This document shows positions 37,438 to 46,231 of a DNA stretch of 64,000 bases, one piece after another; the stretch's first letter is position 1; each line of letters begins with the position of its first letter. This DNA comes from Clostridium sp. AF27-2AA. GTDB lineage: Bacteria; Bacillota; Clostridia; Lachnospirales; Lachnospiraceae. Below the pieces are notes generated by a model. The model was given only the letters and a program-made list of their open reading frames with translations. It was not told the origin of the DNA and did not search any database. Made by a program: the position numbers and the translations under genes. The stretch spans positions 3,988 through 67,987 of the forward strand of contig NZ_QUFI01000017.1 in NCBI RefSeq assembly GCF_003478505.1, written 5' to 3'.

Positions 37438-38769
37438 TTATCCTACAGTGATTTTTTCCAGCGGATATTTGCCAAACCGGATCCGGTGTCCGGACAATGC
37501 GGCGTAGATTAAAGTCAGTCCTCCGACTCTTCCCAGATACATCAGAATGATCAGGATGATCCGGGAGATACTTCCGAGTCCGGGAGTAATGCCGAAGCTG
37601 AGACCGACCGTGCCTACCGCTGAGGCTGTTTCAAACATACATGCCATCATGGGAAGCTCCTCTATGCGGCTGATGAGAAATGCGCCGGTCAGACAGAGAC
37701 AGAGATACATCATCAGGATGGAGGCAGCATTTGCTACAGTTTCCGGGGCAATCCGGCGCTTAAACAGCTCCGGGTTTTCGTTCCGCCGAAAGACAGATAC
37801 GGCAGTGGAGGTAAGAACTGCGACGGTAGTGGTTTTCATGCCTCCTGCTGTAGAACCGGGGCTTCCGCCGATGAGCATCAGAATAATGGTCAGTATCTGG
37901 CCGGATTCAGTGAGTTTACTGAAGTCTGCTGTGTTAAAACCGGCAGTTCGTGGAGTTACTGACTGAAACAAGGATAACAGGATCCTGGTTCCAAAGCCTC
38001 CCTGTCGGAATTCTCCGAAATAGAAATAGAGGGCCGGCAACAGGATCAGGATGGCCGTGGTGGTTAAGATGACCTTGCTCTGCATCCGGTAACGGCTGAA
38101 ATGCAGATGGTTACTGCGGATATCTTCCCAGGTCAGAAAGCCGATTCCGCCGATGATGATAAGTGCCATGATGACCAGATTGACCAGTGGGTTTGCGGCA
38201 TAAAGTGTGAGGGAAGAAAAGGGAATACGGATCCCCATCAGGTCGATCCCTGCGTTGCAGAATGCGGAAATGGAATGAAACAAAGCCATCCAGAGTCCGC
38301 GGACGGGGCCAAAGTCTCTGCAAAATACAGGGGCCAGCAGAGCGGCGCCGGACAGCTCGATCAGGAACGTGGCCCGGATGATAAAGCCGGTCAGGCGCAC
38401 AATGCCGCTCATCTTTGGTGCGGCCACGGCTTCCTGCATGGTACTGCGCTGCATCAGACCGATCTTGCGTCCGGAAACAATGGTGACTGCCGCAGCGACA
38501 GTTACGACTCCCATGCCGCCGATCTGGATCAGCACCAGGATCACAGCCTGACCGAAAACGGACCAGTAGGTACCGGTATCCACCACGATCAGACCCGTCA
38601 CGCAGACAGAGGTGGTGGAGGTGAATAATGCACTTAAAAACGGAGTAACGCAGTGGGTGGCGGAGGAAACCGGCAGCATTAAAAGAAGTGCACCGGCCAG
38701 AATGACCCCGGCAAATCCCAGGACAATGATCTGAAAAGAATTTAATGGTTTTATGGAAAATGGTTTCAT
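37438..38769 (-). CDS. ktrB: Ktr/Trk potassium transporter membrane subunit
   Basis: This 443-residue membrane protein has four repeated M-P-M units. The filter regions are SVCVTGL, SAFCNAGI, TPRTAGFNT and SAVGTVGLS, each with the conserved Gly that selects K+. It would take up K+, coupled to Na+ or to the membrane potential. The start at 38769 uses GGAG nine bases upstream. It is the first gene of ktrB-ktrA-small protein-kdpD-like-kdpE-like. Confidence 0.93.
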   Translation of the reverse strand: MKPFSIKPLNSFQIIVLGFAGVILAGALLLMLPVSSATHCVTPFLSALFTSTTSVCVTGLIVVDTGTYWSVFGQAVILVLIQIGGMGVVTVAAAVTIVSGRKIGLMQRSTMQEAVAAPKMSGIVRLTGFIIRATFLIELSGAALLAPVFCRDFGPVRGLWMALFHSISAFCNAGIDLMGIRIPFSSLTLYAANPLVNLVIMALIIIGGIGFLTWEDIRSNHLHFSRYRMQSKVILTTTAILILLPALYFYFGEFRQGGFGTRILLSLFQSVTPRTAGFNTADFSKLTESGQILTIILMLIGGSPGSTAGGMKTTTVAVLTSTAVSVFRRNENPELFKRRIAPETVANAASILMMYLCLCLTGAFLISRIEELPMMACMFETASAVGTVGLSFGITPGLGSISRIILIILMYLGRVGGLTLIYAALSGHRIRFGKYPLEKITVG

Positions 38770-38823
38770 GGATACAGCTCCAATCTTCTGTCGGGTAGTG
38801 ATACCGCTGTTTTTGTTAGTTCC

Positions 38824-38884
38824 ATTATAGAAAAAAAGAGTTAAAGAGGGCACAAAGGTATTTTGCCCGGTATTAAGACGGTAT
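38824..38884 (-). promoter_or_regulatory. ktrB promoter with direct GGTAT repeats
   Basis: A TATAAT -10 box (ATTATA at 38824-38829) lies upstream of ktrB with no good -35. Three GGTAT repeats start at 38857, 38869 and 38880. Their 11-12 base spacing puts them on one DNA face from about -40 to -65, as expected for an activating OmpR/KdpE-type regulator. Confidence 0.55.
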
Positions 38885-38922
38885 AAAGATTCCTGATTCT
38901 GTTTTTTTGCATCGTAATAGAA

Positions 38923-38999
38923 AATAGTAAAAATAAATAGTAAATAATAGTAAAAACATGCTATAATGGTAAAAGAAAATAGTAAACAAAAATAGTAAA
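38923..38999 (+). repeat. Five AATAGTAAA repeats flanking a promoter
   Basis: Copies begin at 38923, 38936, 38946, 38978 and 38991, all in the same direction. A perfect TATAAT lies at 38962-38967 between the third and fourth copies, 57 bases before the AAA ATPase start. The array is probably an operator for autoregulation of that gene. Confidence 0.65.
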
Positions 39000-39023
39000 T
39001 TTAATGGGAAATGGAGGAAAACC

Positions 39024-40058
39024 ATGCAGAATCCATATACATTAACATTCGGAAAGGAACCAATCGAATATATTAAGCGAATTGCGGAAGAACGGCAGAT
39101 TTTAGAGGATTTTCTGTCACCAAACCCTCCTCAGCAGGTGTATATGATTTCCGGAGTCCGTGGATGTGGAAAAACGGTGTTTATGACAGATATTTCCCAG
39201 GAGATAGGAAGAGATGAAGACTGGATTGTTGTTGATTTAAATCCATACAAGGCAGACCTGATGCAGGAGGCTGCAGCATATCTTAGCAGCATTCAGGGCC
39301 TGGCACAGATATTTCAGAAGGCAAAACTCAATTTTTCTTTATTTGGATTTGGTCTGGAAGTATCAGATGCGGCACCGATTGCGGATATTCAGGTCGCTTT
39401 GGAACGGATGATTGAGAACCTTGCGCAGCATCACAAAAAAATTTTATTTACGATTGATGAGGTGACCGCTTCTCCTCAGATCAAGGCATTTACCTTTGCT
39501 GTTCAGCAAATGCTGCGCAAAAATTCGCCTGTATTTTTACTGATGACGGGTCTGTATCAGAATATTTCGGATCTTCAAAACGAGAAGAATCTGACATTTT
39601 TGTACCGTGCGCCCAAAATTATTCTTTCTCCGCTGAACATAGGAGCCATGGCAGATAATTACCGGCAGAACATAAAGCTTACAGCCGATGCTGCCAGAGA
39701 GATGGCAAAACTCACGAAGGGTTATCCTTTTGCATTTCAGGTTGTTGGTTATTTTCTGTGGAAGGATTCAACGAATTTCACAAAGGTGATCAGTCAGTCA
39801 AGGCAATATCTGGAAGAACAGTCTTATGAAAAAATATGGTCAGAATTATCAGCAAAGGACCGTGAGCTTGCAGGTGCCATTGCGCAATGTCCGGGTGGAA
39901 GTATTCGTGAGATCAAAGAATTGCTTCATATAGAGCAAAATGAATTAAATCCGTACCGGAAAAGATTGATCCGGAAAGGAATTGCGGATGGCTCAGTGCG
40001 CGGCTACCTCACGTTTTCTCTGCCATTTTTTAATGATTTTGTATTGGACAATATTTGA
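39024..40058 (+). CDS. AAA-family ATPase with C-terminal winged-helix-like domain
   Basis: This 344-residue protein has Walker A GVRGCGKT (44-51), Walker B ILFTIDEV (~139-146) and the sensor-like LLMTGLYQN. The C-terminal region (SIREIKELLHIEQNELNPYRKRL) looks like a helix-turn-helix. It belongs to the broad archaeal-type/ORC-like single-protein ATPase class common in Clostridia, where function is generally unknown. ATGGAGG precedes the start. It is more AT-rich than its neighbours and has an unusual repeat-array promoter, both suggestive of horizontal acquisition. Possible roles include DNA binding, maintenance or defence; none can be shown. Confidence 0.85.
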   Translation: MQNPYTLTFGKEPIEYIKRIAEERQILEDFLSPNPPQQVYMISGVRGCGKTVFMTDISQEIGRDEDWIVVDLNPYKADLMQEAAAYLSSIQGLAQIFQKAKLNFSLFGFGLEVSDAAPIADIQVALERMIENLAQHHKKILFTIDEVTASPQIKAFTFAVQQMLRKNSPVFLLMTGLYQNISDLQNEKNLTFLYRAPKIILSPLNIGAMADNYRQNIKLTADAAREMAKLTKGYPFAFQVVGYFLWKDSTNFTKVISQSRQYLEEQSYEKIWSELSAKDRELAGAIAQCPGGSIREIKELLHIEQNELNPYRKRLIRKGIADGSVRGYLTFSLPFFNDFVLDNI

Positions 40059-40081
40059 GGTACACATTTCAGGAGAGATTC

Positions 40082-41182
40082 ATGAAAAAGAATAAGCGAT
40101 ATGGTAGTCAATATCTTGTGGCGGCAGGAATCTCCCTGCTGCTTCTGACAGCAGTATTTCAGCTTTCTGCCCGGACACTTCCGGGCTTTGGCACCTGGTA
40201 TGCCCACCATATTTACTCGTGGATCGTGAAAAGTGTGGGCCGATTAACCGGGCTGCTGCCATTTTCTGTAGTGGAGATGGGGCTGTATGGTCTGCTGTGC
40301 CTGCTGTTTCTGGATGTGGTGCGACTGTCTGTGGCGGCAATCCGTGCGGAACATGCTAAAATCCTGACAGTCACTGGCAGGCGGTGGCTTTTGATCGTCA
40401 GTGCGTTGCTGTTTTTATACACCGTCAACTGCGGCATCAACTACTATGCATCCTCGTTTTCCTCATATGCCGGTCTGGAGGATGGCACTTACACCGTGGA
40501 AGAGCTGGAGGCCCTGTGCAGTGATCTGGTGGAGTTGGTCAATGAATCCGCAAAAACCGGTCGGCAGTCTTACCGGGAGCATCGCAGTGCCTGGCGGGTG
40601 GAAGCGGTAACAGCCATGCAGGCGGCGGGAGAACAATTCTCCTGTCTGGCCGGATTTTATCCAAAACCAAAGGAGGTTTTGGTATCCCGGATCCTTTCCG
40701 TGCAGCAGCTGTGCGGCGTTTACTCTCCGTTTACGGTGGAAGCGAACTATAACGGGGACATGCCGGATTACAACGTGCCCCATACCCTTTGCCATGAGTT
40801 ATCCCATCTGAAAGGCTTTATGCGGGAGGATGAGGCGAATTTTATCGGATATCTGGCCTGTATTTCATCAGAAAACGAAGCGTTTCGCTACAGTGGTTAC
40901 CTGACTGGCTGGGTTTACGCGGGAAATGCCATGGCGCGGGTGGACAGGAAACGCTACATAGAACTGACGGATCAGCTCTGTGAGGGAGCAAGGCAGGACC
41001 TGGATGAAAATTCGGATTTCTGGAACCGGTACGAAAGCAGGGTATCGGAGGCGGCAACCCGGATGAATGACACCTATCTGAAAATGAACTCCCAGGCCGA
41101 TGGCGTGAAAAGCTATGGAAGGATGGTGGACCTGATGTTATCCTACCGAATTCTTAACGAAAACTTGATAAATTTGGATTAA
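40082..41182 (+). CDS. DUF3810-like membrane protein with HExxH motif
   Basis: This 366-residue protein has three N-terminal hydrophobic segments (residues ~10-30, ~55-85, ~105-125) and a large extracytoplasmic domain. The domain contains HTLCHELSHLKGFMREDEANF, a zinc-protease-like HELSH followed by a downstream Glu. This architecture matches the DUF3810 family. It may be a membrane metallopeptidase. The ATG at 40082 follows AGGAG. It begins 23 bases after the AAA ATPase; functional linkage is uncertain. Confidence 0.78.
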   Translation: MKKNKRYGSQYLVAAGISLLLLTAVFQLSARTLPGFGTWYAHHIYSWIVKSVGRLTGLLPFSVVEMGLYGLLCLLFLDVVRLSVAAIRAEHAKILTVTGRRWLLIVSALLFLYTVNCGINYYASSFSSYAGLEDGTYTVEELEALCSDLVELVNESAKTGRQSYREHRSAWRVEAVTAMQAAGEQFSCLAGFYPKPKEVLVSRILSVQQLCGVYSPFTVEANYNGDMPDYNVPHTLCHELSHLKGFMREDEANFIGYLACISSENEAFRYSGYLTGWVYAGNAMARVDRKRYIELTDQLCEGARQDLDENSDFWNRYESRVSEAATRMNDTYLKMNSQADGVKSYGRMVDLMLSYRILNENLINLD

Positions 41183-41187
41183 ACCAG

Positions 41188-41216
41188 TGGAAAACGCGGG
41201 AAAAATCGGCTATAAT
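41188..41216 (+). promoter_or_regulatory. Promoter of glgB
   Basis: TGGAAA and a perfect TATAAT are separated by 17 bases, 83 bases before the glgB ATG. The leader holds GGGAGGG as ribosome binding site. Confidence 0.6.
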
Positions 41217-41299
41217 AAATTTCAGAATTAATGAACGGAAAATTTGAAAAGTCGCAATTTTTGTCGAATTTCCGACTCTATATTTTGGGAGGGCTATCA

Positions 41300-43948
41300 A
41301 TGGATCAGGTATTATATGATTTAATGGACTGGGCTGGAATTGAGGAAATCGTGTATTCCGAGGCGGCAAATCCGGAACGCCTTCTGGGAGCGCATGAGGT
41401 GGAAGAGGGACTGCTGATCCAGGTGTTCATGCCGCACGCGGTAGCTGTGGCAGCGAAGGTTGGAAATGAGAGCTATCCCATGGAACTGCAGGACGAGGCC
41501 GGATATTATGCGGTGCTCCTGCATGGGAAGAAGATGAGCAAATATCTTCTGGAGATTACTTACGATAACGGGACAACGGAGGAATTGCAGGATCCTTACG
41601 CGTTTCCGTCTCAGTTTACGGACGCGGAACTGAAAAAGTTTGACGCAGGCATTTATTACGATGTGTATCGCAAGATGGGCGCGCACCCGATGACGATTGA
41701 CGGTGTAAAAGGTGTTTATTTTGCCGTGTGGGCACCCTGCGCCATGCGTGTCAGCGTAGTCGGTGACTTCAATATGTGGGATGGCAGACGCCACCAGATG
41801 AAGCGCCTGGGAGATTCCGGCGTCTTTGAACTGTTTATGCCGGGTCTTGAAGTGGGAGCACTTTACAAATATGAGATTAAGAATCATCACGGCGAGCCGA
41901 TGTTAAAATCTGACCCGTACGGAAACTATTCTGAACTGCGCCCGGATAACGCGTCTATCGTCTGGGATCTGGAGCAGTTTTCCTGGAACGATGAGATCTG
42001 GATGAAGAACCGGGAGCTGGAGGCATCCAAGGACAAGCCGCTTTCCATCTATGAACTGCATCTTGGTTCCTGGATGCGCCATGAATTAAAGATGGACGAA
42101 GACGGAGAGCCGGTCATCGGTTCCGAGTTTTACAATTACCGGGAGATCGCGCCGAAGCTGGCTGAGTATGTGAAGAAGCTGGGCTATACCCATGTGGAGC
42201 TGATGCCGGTGATGGAGCATCCGTTAGATGAATCCTGGGGCTATCAGGTAACCGGCTACTATGCGCCGACAAGCAGGTATGGCACGCCGGATGATTTTAT
42301 GTATTTCATGAATTATATGCATGAACAGGGCATCGGCGTGATCCTGGACTGGGTACCGGCTCATTTCCCGCGTGATGCCCACGGCCTGGCATGCTTCGAC
42401 GGAAGCTGTGTTTACGAGCATCAGGATCCGAGACAGGGCGCACACCCGCACTGGGGTACCCTGATCTACAACTACGGACGGCCGCAGGTTACTAATTTCC
42501 TGATTGCCAACGCGCTGTTCTGGGCCAAGCAGTACCATGCAGACGGCATCCGCATGGATGCGGTGGCTTCCATGCTGTATCTGGATTACGGCAAGAATGA
42601 CGGAGAGTGGGTTGCCAATATCTACGGCGGTCATGAGAATCTGGAAGCAGTAGAGTTTTTAAAACACTTAAACAGCATCTTCAAGAAAGAAATCAAGGGC
42701 GGCCTGCTGATCGCGGAGGAGTCTACCGCATGGCCGCAGATCACCGGCTCCGTGAAGGAGAACGGCCTTGGCTTTGATTATAAATGGAACATGGGATGGA
42801 TGAACGATTTCACCGGCTACATGCAGTGTGATCCATACTTCCGCAATCAGCATTACGGCGAGCTGACCTTCAGCATGTTTTATGCTTACAGTGAGGACTT
42901 CGTGCTGGTATTCTCCCACGATGAGGTCGTGCACGGAAAGTCTTCCATGCTCTGCAAGATGCCGGGGGAGACCTACGAGGAGAAGGCAGCAAACCTGCGT
43001 ACCGCCTACGGATTTATGTACGGGCATCCGGGCAAGAAGCTGCTGTTCATGGGACAGGAGTTCGCTCAGATTTCCGAGTGGAATGAGAATGAAGAATTGC
43101 CGTGGAACATTCTGGAGTACCCGCTTCACAAAAATATGCAGGATTATGTGACTGCGTTAAATGAACTTTACCGTACGCACCCTGCTATGTATCAGAAGGA
43201 TTTTGAGCAGGAGGGCTTTGAATGGATCAATTGTACTTCTGCGGCAGATAATATCGTTGTCTTTACCAGAAAGACAGATAAGCCGGAAGAGACTCTGCTC
43301 TTTGTCTGCAACTTTGCTCCGGTACTTCATGAGAAATACCAGATCGGACTCCCGTTTGCGGGCAGATACAAGGAAATCTTCAACAGTGACGCAAAACAGT
43401 TCGGCGGAAGCGGCAAGGGCAATTCCAGGGTGAGAGCGGCAAAGAAGGAAGAGTACGATGGCCGTGACTATTCCATGCAGATCACGGTACCGCCAATGTC
43501 CATGATCGTGTTCTCATGTGAGCCGGCAGTACCGAAGAAAACGGCGGCGAAGAAATCAGCCGCAAAGAAGCCTGCAGCCGAGAAGACCGCGGCAGCGAAA
43601 AAGACCGGTACGGAGAAGAGCACAGCCGCAAAGAAGACCAGCATGGGAAAATCAGCCGCAGAAAAGAAAACCGCGGCAGAGAAAAGCTCCGCAAAGACGG
43701 AAACTGTGAAAAAAGCAGTAGCGGAAGCAAAGAAAGCAGCAGCGAAAACAGCGGAAAATGGAAGAAAAACTGCGGAGGAAGCCGTAAAAGCGGCGAAGGA
43801 AACGGCTGCTGCCGCAGTGCAGGATGTGGTAAAGAAAGCAAAGAATACCGCAAAGAAGACCGCAGCCGAGGTAAAGAAAGCTGCAGATAAGGCCACGGAG
43901 AAAGCCACAGATAAATCCACAGAGAAAATCACGGAGAAAAAAGCATAA
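41300..43948 (+). CDS. glgB: 1,4-alpha-glucan branching enzyme with Lys/Ala-rich C-terminal tail
   Basis: The enzyme introduces alpha-1,6 branches into glycogen. Residues ~115-215 form the CBM48-like domain. The GH13 barrel follows with region I DWVPAHFP, nucleophile D420 in GIRMDAV, acid/base E473 in IAEEST and H540-D541 in SHDEVVHGK. Residues ~742-882 form a 141-residue tail made almost only of Lys, Ala, Glu and Thr with AAKK-type repeats. It resembles histone H1, PhaF-type phasins or other disordered basic tails, and is not part of normal GlgB (620-740 residues). The tail is in frame and has the same codon style. It might bind DNA, RNA or the polysaccharide. No other glg gene is nearby. 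Confidence 0.94.
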   Translation: MDQVLYDLMDWAGIEEIVYSEAANPERLLGAHEVEEGLLIQVFMPHAVAVAAKVGNESYPMELQDEAGYYAVLLHGKKMSKYLLEITYDNGTTEELQDPYAFPSQFTDAELKKFDAGIYYDVYRKMGAHPMTIDGVKGVYFAVWAPCAMRVSVVGDFNMWDGRRHQMKRLGDSGVFELFMPGLEVGALYKYEIKNHHGEPMLKSDPYGNYSELRPDNASIVWDLEQFSWNDEIWMKNRELEASKDKPLSIYELHLGSWMRHELKMDEDGEPVIGSEFYNYREIAPKLAEYVKKLGYTHVELMPVMEHPLDESWGYQVTGYYAPTSRYGTPDDFMYFMNYMHEQGIGVILDWVPAHFPRDAHGLACFDGSCVYEHQDPRQGAHPHWGTLIYNYGRPQVTNFLIANALFWAKQYHADGIRMDAVASMLYLDYGKNDGEWVANIYGGHENLEAVEFLKHLNSIFKKEIKGGLLIAEESTAWPQITGSVKENGLGFDYKWNMGWMNDFTGYMQCDPYFRNQHYGELTFSMFYAYSEDFVLVFSHDEVVHGKSSMLCKMPGETYEEKAANLRTAYGFMYGHPGKKLLFMGQEFAQISEWNENEELPWNILEYPLHKNMQDYVTALNELYRTHPAMYQKDFEQEGFEWINCTSAADNIVVFTRKTDKPEETLLFVCNFAPVLHEKYQIGLPFAGRYKEIFNSDAKQFGGSGKGNSRVRAAKKEEYDGRDYSMQITVPPMSMIVFSCEPAVPKKTAAKKSAAKKPAAEKTAAAKKTGTEKSTAAKKTSMGKSAAEKKTAAEKSSAKTETVKKAVAEAKKAAAKTAENGRKTAEEAVKAAKETAAAAVQDVVKKAKNTAKKTAAEVKKAADKATEKATDKSTEKITEKKA

Positions 43949-43963
43949 GACTGTGGCCTGGAT

Positions 43964-45271
43964 TTACCGCTGTGGAATATCCGTTCCAATCTGCACCATG
44001 GCCGTAAAGGTATCATCATTAAAGTAAACATCAAATTCATCACCGGGGCGGTTCAGGATGCGCTGGATACTCAGCATCCCGAGCCCCCCGTCTTTTTTAC
44101 TAGAAAGAATATTTCCGTTTTTCTCCTGAATACTGCCGTTGTAGGCATTCTCCACAAGCATCAGCAGATGGTCGCCGTCCATGCGGGCCTGAATGCGGAT
44201 GAATGAATCTTTCTCCATTTTTTTGGAAGCTTCCATAGCATTTTCCAGCAGATTTCCGATGACGATGCAGAGTGTCAGGTCATCAATTGGAATATGGGCG
44301 GACAGATCCAGACGGGCGGTGAAGGAAATTCCGGCTTTTTCAGCCCGGACCGCATATTCCTGGATCAGTCCGTTTACAGCCTGATTTTCGCAGAAGATTT
44401 TCTGCTCGGAAGTTTCCAGCTCTTTCTGGAGATTCTTTAGGTATTTTACCTGCTGTTCCTTGTCCATGTAGAGCAGGGCGTGGATGTGATGCCGGAAATC
44501 ATGCCGGATGATCCGCACCTGTTCAATGTAGTCCAGAGTCTGGTTGTAGTGTTCCCGCTGCTTGCTGATCATCTGGCGGGCAAAGGTCAGCTCTTCCTCG
44601 GTCTGCTTGCGTTTTACGATCTGGGCGGTGCTGTTTAAGGTGAGCACATAGAGTAAGAGCAGGCTGACGCAGAGCACCAGGAAGAATAAGAGGAGGCTCT
44701 GGCTCTGGCCGGATGGGATGCCGTAAGGAAACAGGGCGCGTTCACCGATCAACTGAATGAAGAGAAAAAGCGCCGGATAAGCAGCTACGAGCAGACAGAA
44801 GCGGGCAGAGAGACTGCCAAAAATCTGACGGGCGCGTTTCTTCAGCCAGAAATGCACAAACAGGCAGCAGAGCGAGGCACTGATCAGGGAAATGAGTGTG
44901 CAGAGCTGTTCTTCGGACAGAGGGAGCCATGTGTGGAAGCACCAGGCTGTAAAGCGATTCAGAAATGAGGAAAGGTCCGCCAGCATCCATGCCGACAGAT
45001 AGAAAAACAGCTTTTCTACAGCAGAACCGTGGAAAAAGACCAGAAGCACCAGGAAAAACAGGCATGAAAAAAAGCCCTGGAAGATCCAGAAGATGTGATC
45101 CGGAATGTGAAACAGGGACTGGGTAAAGATCATGATAGCCCAGAGATAAACGGAGCAGGCCGCGATGGTCTCCCGGTTTTTCTGTTTCGGTTCCAGGCAG
45201 AGGAAGATGGGCATCATACGCACGGAAAGATTGATCAGATCCTGAAAAACATGGCAGGCTGCATCGTTCAT
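43964..45271 (-). CDS. GHKL-type sensor histidine kinase (AgrC/LytS-like)
   Basis: This 435-residue protein has about six membrane helices over residues 1-215, then a dimerisation helix with RIIRHDFRHHIHALLYM (the His is the likely phosphorylation site). The HATPase domain follows (NLLENAMEAS, GGLGMLSI). The absence of a classical HisKA motif and its pairing with a LytTR regulator fit the AgrC-like group. AAAGGAG precedes the ATG. It lies 54 bases downstream of the regulator. The signal is unknown; it could be a peptide or a metabolite. Confidence 0.9.
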   Translation of the reverse strand: MNDAACHVFQDLINLSVRMMPIFLCLEPKQKNRETIAACSVYLWAIMIFTQSLFHIPDHIFWIFQGFFSCLFFLVLLVFFHGSAVEKLFFYLSAWMLADLSSFLNRFTAWCFHTWLPLSEEQLCTLISLISASLCCLFVHFWLKKRARQIFGSLSARFCLLVAAYPALFLFIQLIGERALFPYGIPSGQSQSLLLFFLVLCVSLLLLYVLTLNSTAQIVKRKQTEEELTFARQMISKQREHYNQTLDYIEQVRIIRHDFRHHIHALLYMDKEQQVKYLKNLQKELETSEQKIFCENQAVNGLIQEYAVRAEKAGISFTARLDLSAHIPIDDLTLCIVIGNLLENAMEASKKMEKDSFIRIQARMDGDHLLMLVENAYNGSIQEKNGNILSSKKDGGLGMLSIQRILNRPGDEFDVYFNDDTFTAMVQIGTDIPQR

Positions 45272-45325
45272 GGGTAACGTTCTCCTTTGACGCCACGGCT
45301 GGGAGCGGACCGGTTCCGGCCGCTC

Positions 45326-46033
45326 CTAACGCAGGCGGTAATGATAGTAGGCATTTTTGGCTTCCTTATAGAAAGCGCGGGAAATGGGAATGGAAGTGCC
45401 GTCTTCCATCTGGAATGAGGAATCCTCCAGAGTGTGAACGTGAGCCAGGTTGACAATGTAGCTCTGGTGGCAGCGCAGAAAGATTTCCTGTTCCGAAACC
45501 GATTCCAGAATGGCAGAAAGCTTCTGGCTGAGCGGAATGACGCTGCCATCGGTGAGGGTGGCGTAAACCTTATGGAGACGGTTTTCAAAATGGGAAATGC
45601 GGTTCAGGGGAAGATCTACCGGAACCCGGTTTACCACAACGGAGAGGCAGGCATCCGGCTGGGAAAGCTTCTGGAGGCAGACCCGGTCCATGGTTTCCTC
45701 AAAATCCTCCCACCGCACAGGCTTTAACAGAAAGCCGGAGGCGCAGACCCGGTAGCTGTCTACCGCGGACTCCAGGGAGGAGGTAATAAAGACGATGACC
45801 GGATTGGAGTAGAGTTTTAAAAGGTCTGCCGCACCCTGGATGCCGCTTTTGCCTGGCATGAGCACGTCAAGAAGATAGAGGCCGTAGGCGGTGCCGGTGT
45901 CCAGAACATCCTGCATGGATGGAAATGTTTCCAGCTCCACCGGGCGGTTCTGTTTCTGGAAATACCGACGGGCATACTGCTCCACCAGCTCCCGTTCTTC
46001 TGTTGTATCATCGCATATGGCAATCTTCAGCAT
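45326..46033 (-). CDS. LytTR-family response regulator
   Basis: This 235-residue protein has a receiver domain with phospho-acceptor D56 (LLDVLMPGKSG) and K of LLKPVRW, then a C-terminal LytTR DNA-binding domain (RCHQSYIVNLAHV). The start at 46033 uses GGAG upstream and gives the family length. It is divergent from the SSS symporter, whose promoter region has three TTTGCA repeats. This arrangement is like the LytTR systems that control a neighbouring transporter. Confidence 0.9.
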   Translation of the reverse strand: MLKIAICDDTTEERELVEQYARRYFQKQNRPVELETFPSMQDVLDTGTAYGLYLLDVLMPGKSGIQGAADLLKLYSNPVIVFITSSLESAVDSYRVCASGFLLKPVRWEDFEETMDRVCLQKLSQPDACLSVVVNRVPVDLPLNRISHFENRLHKVYATLTDGSVIPLSQKLSAILESVSEQEIFLRCHQSYIVNLAHVHTLEDSSFQMEDGTSIPISRAFYKEAKNAYYHYRLR

Positions 46034-46102
46034 GGCATTATCATCTCCGCATATAGTGGTTTTCATAGCTGGGGGTTCCTGGTGCGCATATTTCGGCAGG
46101 AG

Positions 46103-46167
46103 TTTGCAGATTTGGTCCTGTTTTTGCATAATTGGAAGTTTTGCACACATGAAACCTGTGGTAAACT
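46103..46167 (+). promoter_or_regulatory. Candidate LytTR sites and promoter for the symporter
   Basis: TTTGCA occurs at 46103-46108, 46123-46128 and 46140-46145 (spacings 20 and 17). The third overlaps the -35 position of a TAAACT -10 candidate (46162-46167). A further inverted repeat, TTGACA-GGGT-TGTCAA (46195-46210), lies just before the ribosome binding site. Confidence 0.45.
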
Positions 46168-46231
46168 AAAAACATAAACAATTTATACAACTTTTTGACA
46201 GGGTTGTCAAATATTACAGGAGGGTATGTGT

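Noticed and set aside
38923..38999. CRISPR array
   Set aside because: The AATAGTAAA units are only 9 bases with irregular spacing, and there are no spacers or cas genes.
38770..39023. c-di-AMP (ydaO-type) riboswitch before ktrB
   Set aside because: The gap is short and AT-rich, and no conserved riboswitch core or terminator/antiterminator was seen. Promoter and repeat sites explain it better.
43468..44043. 191-residue Phe/Ala-rich minus-strand frame opposite the GlgB tail
   Set aside because: It mirrors the Lys/Ala repeats (AAG/GCG read backwards) and has no ribosome binding site.
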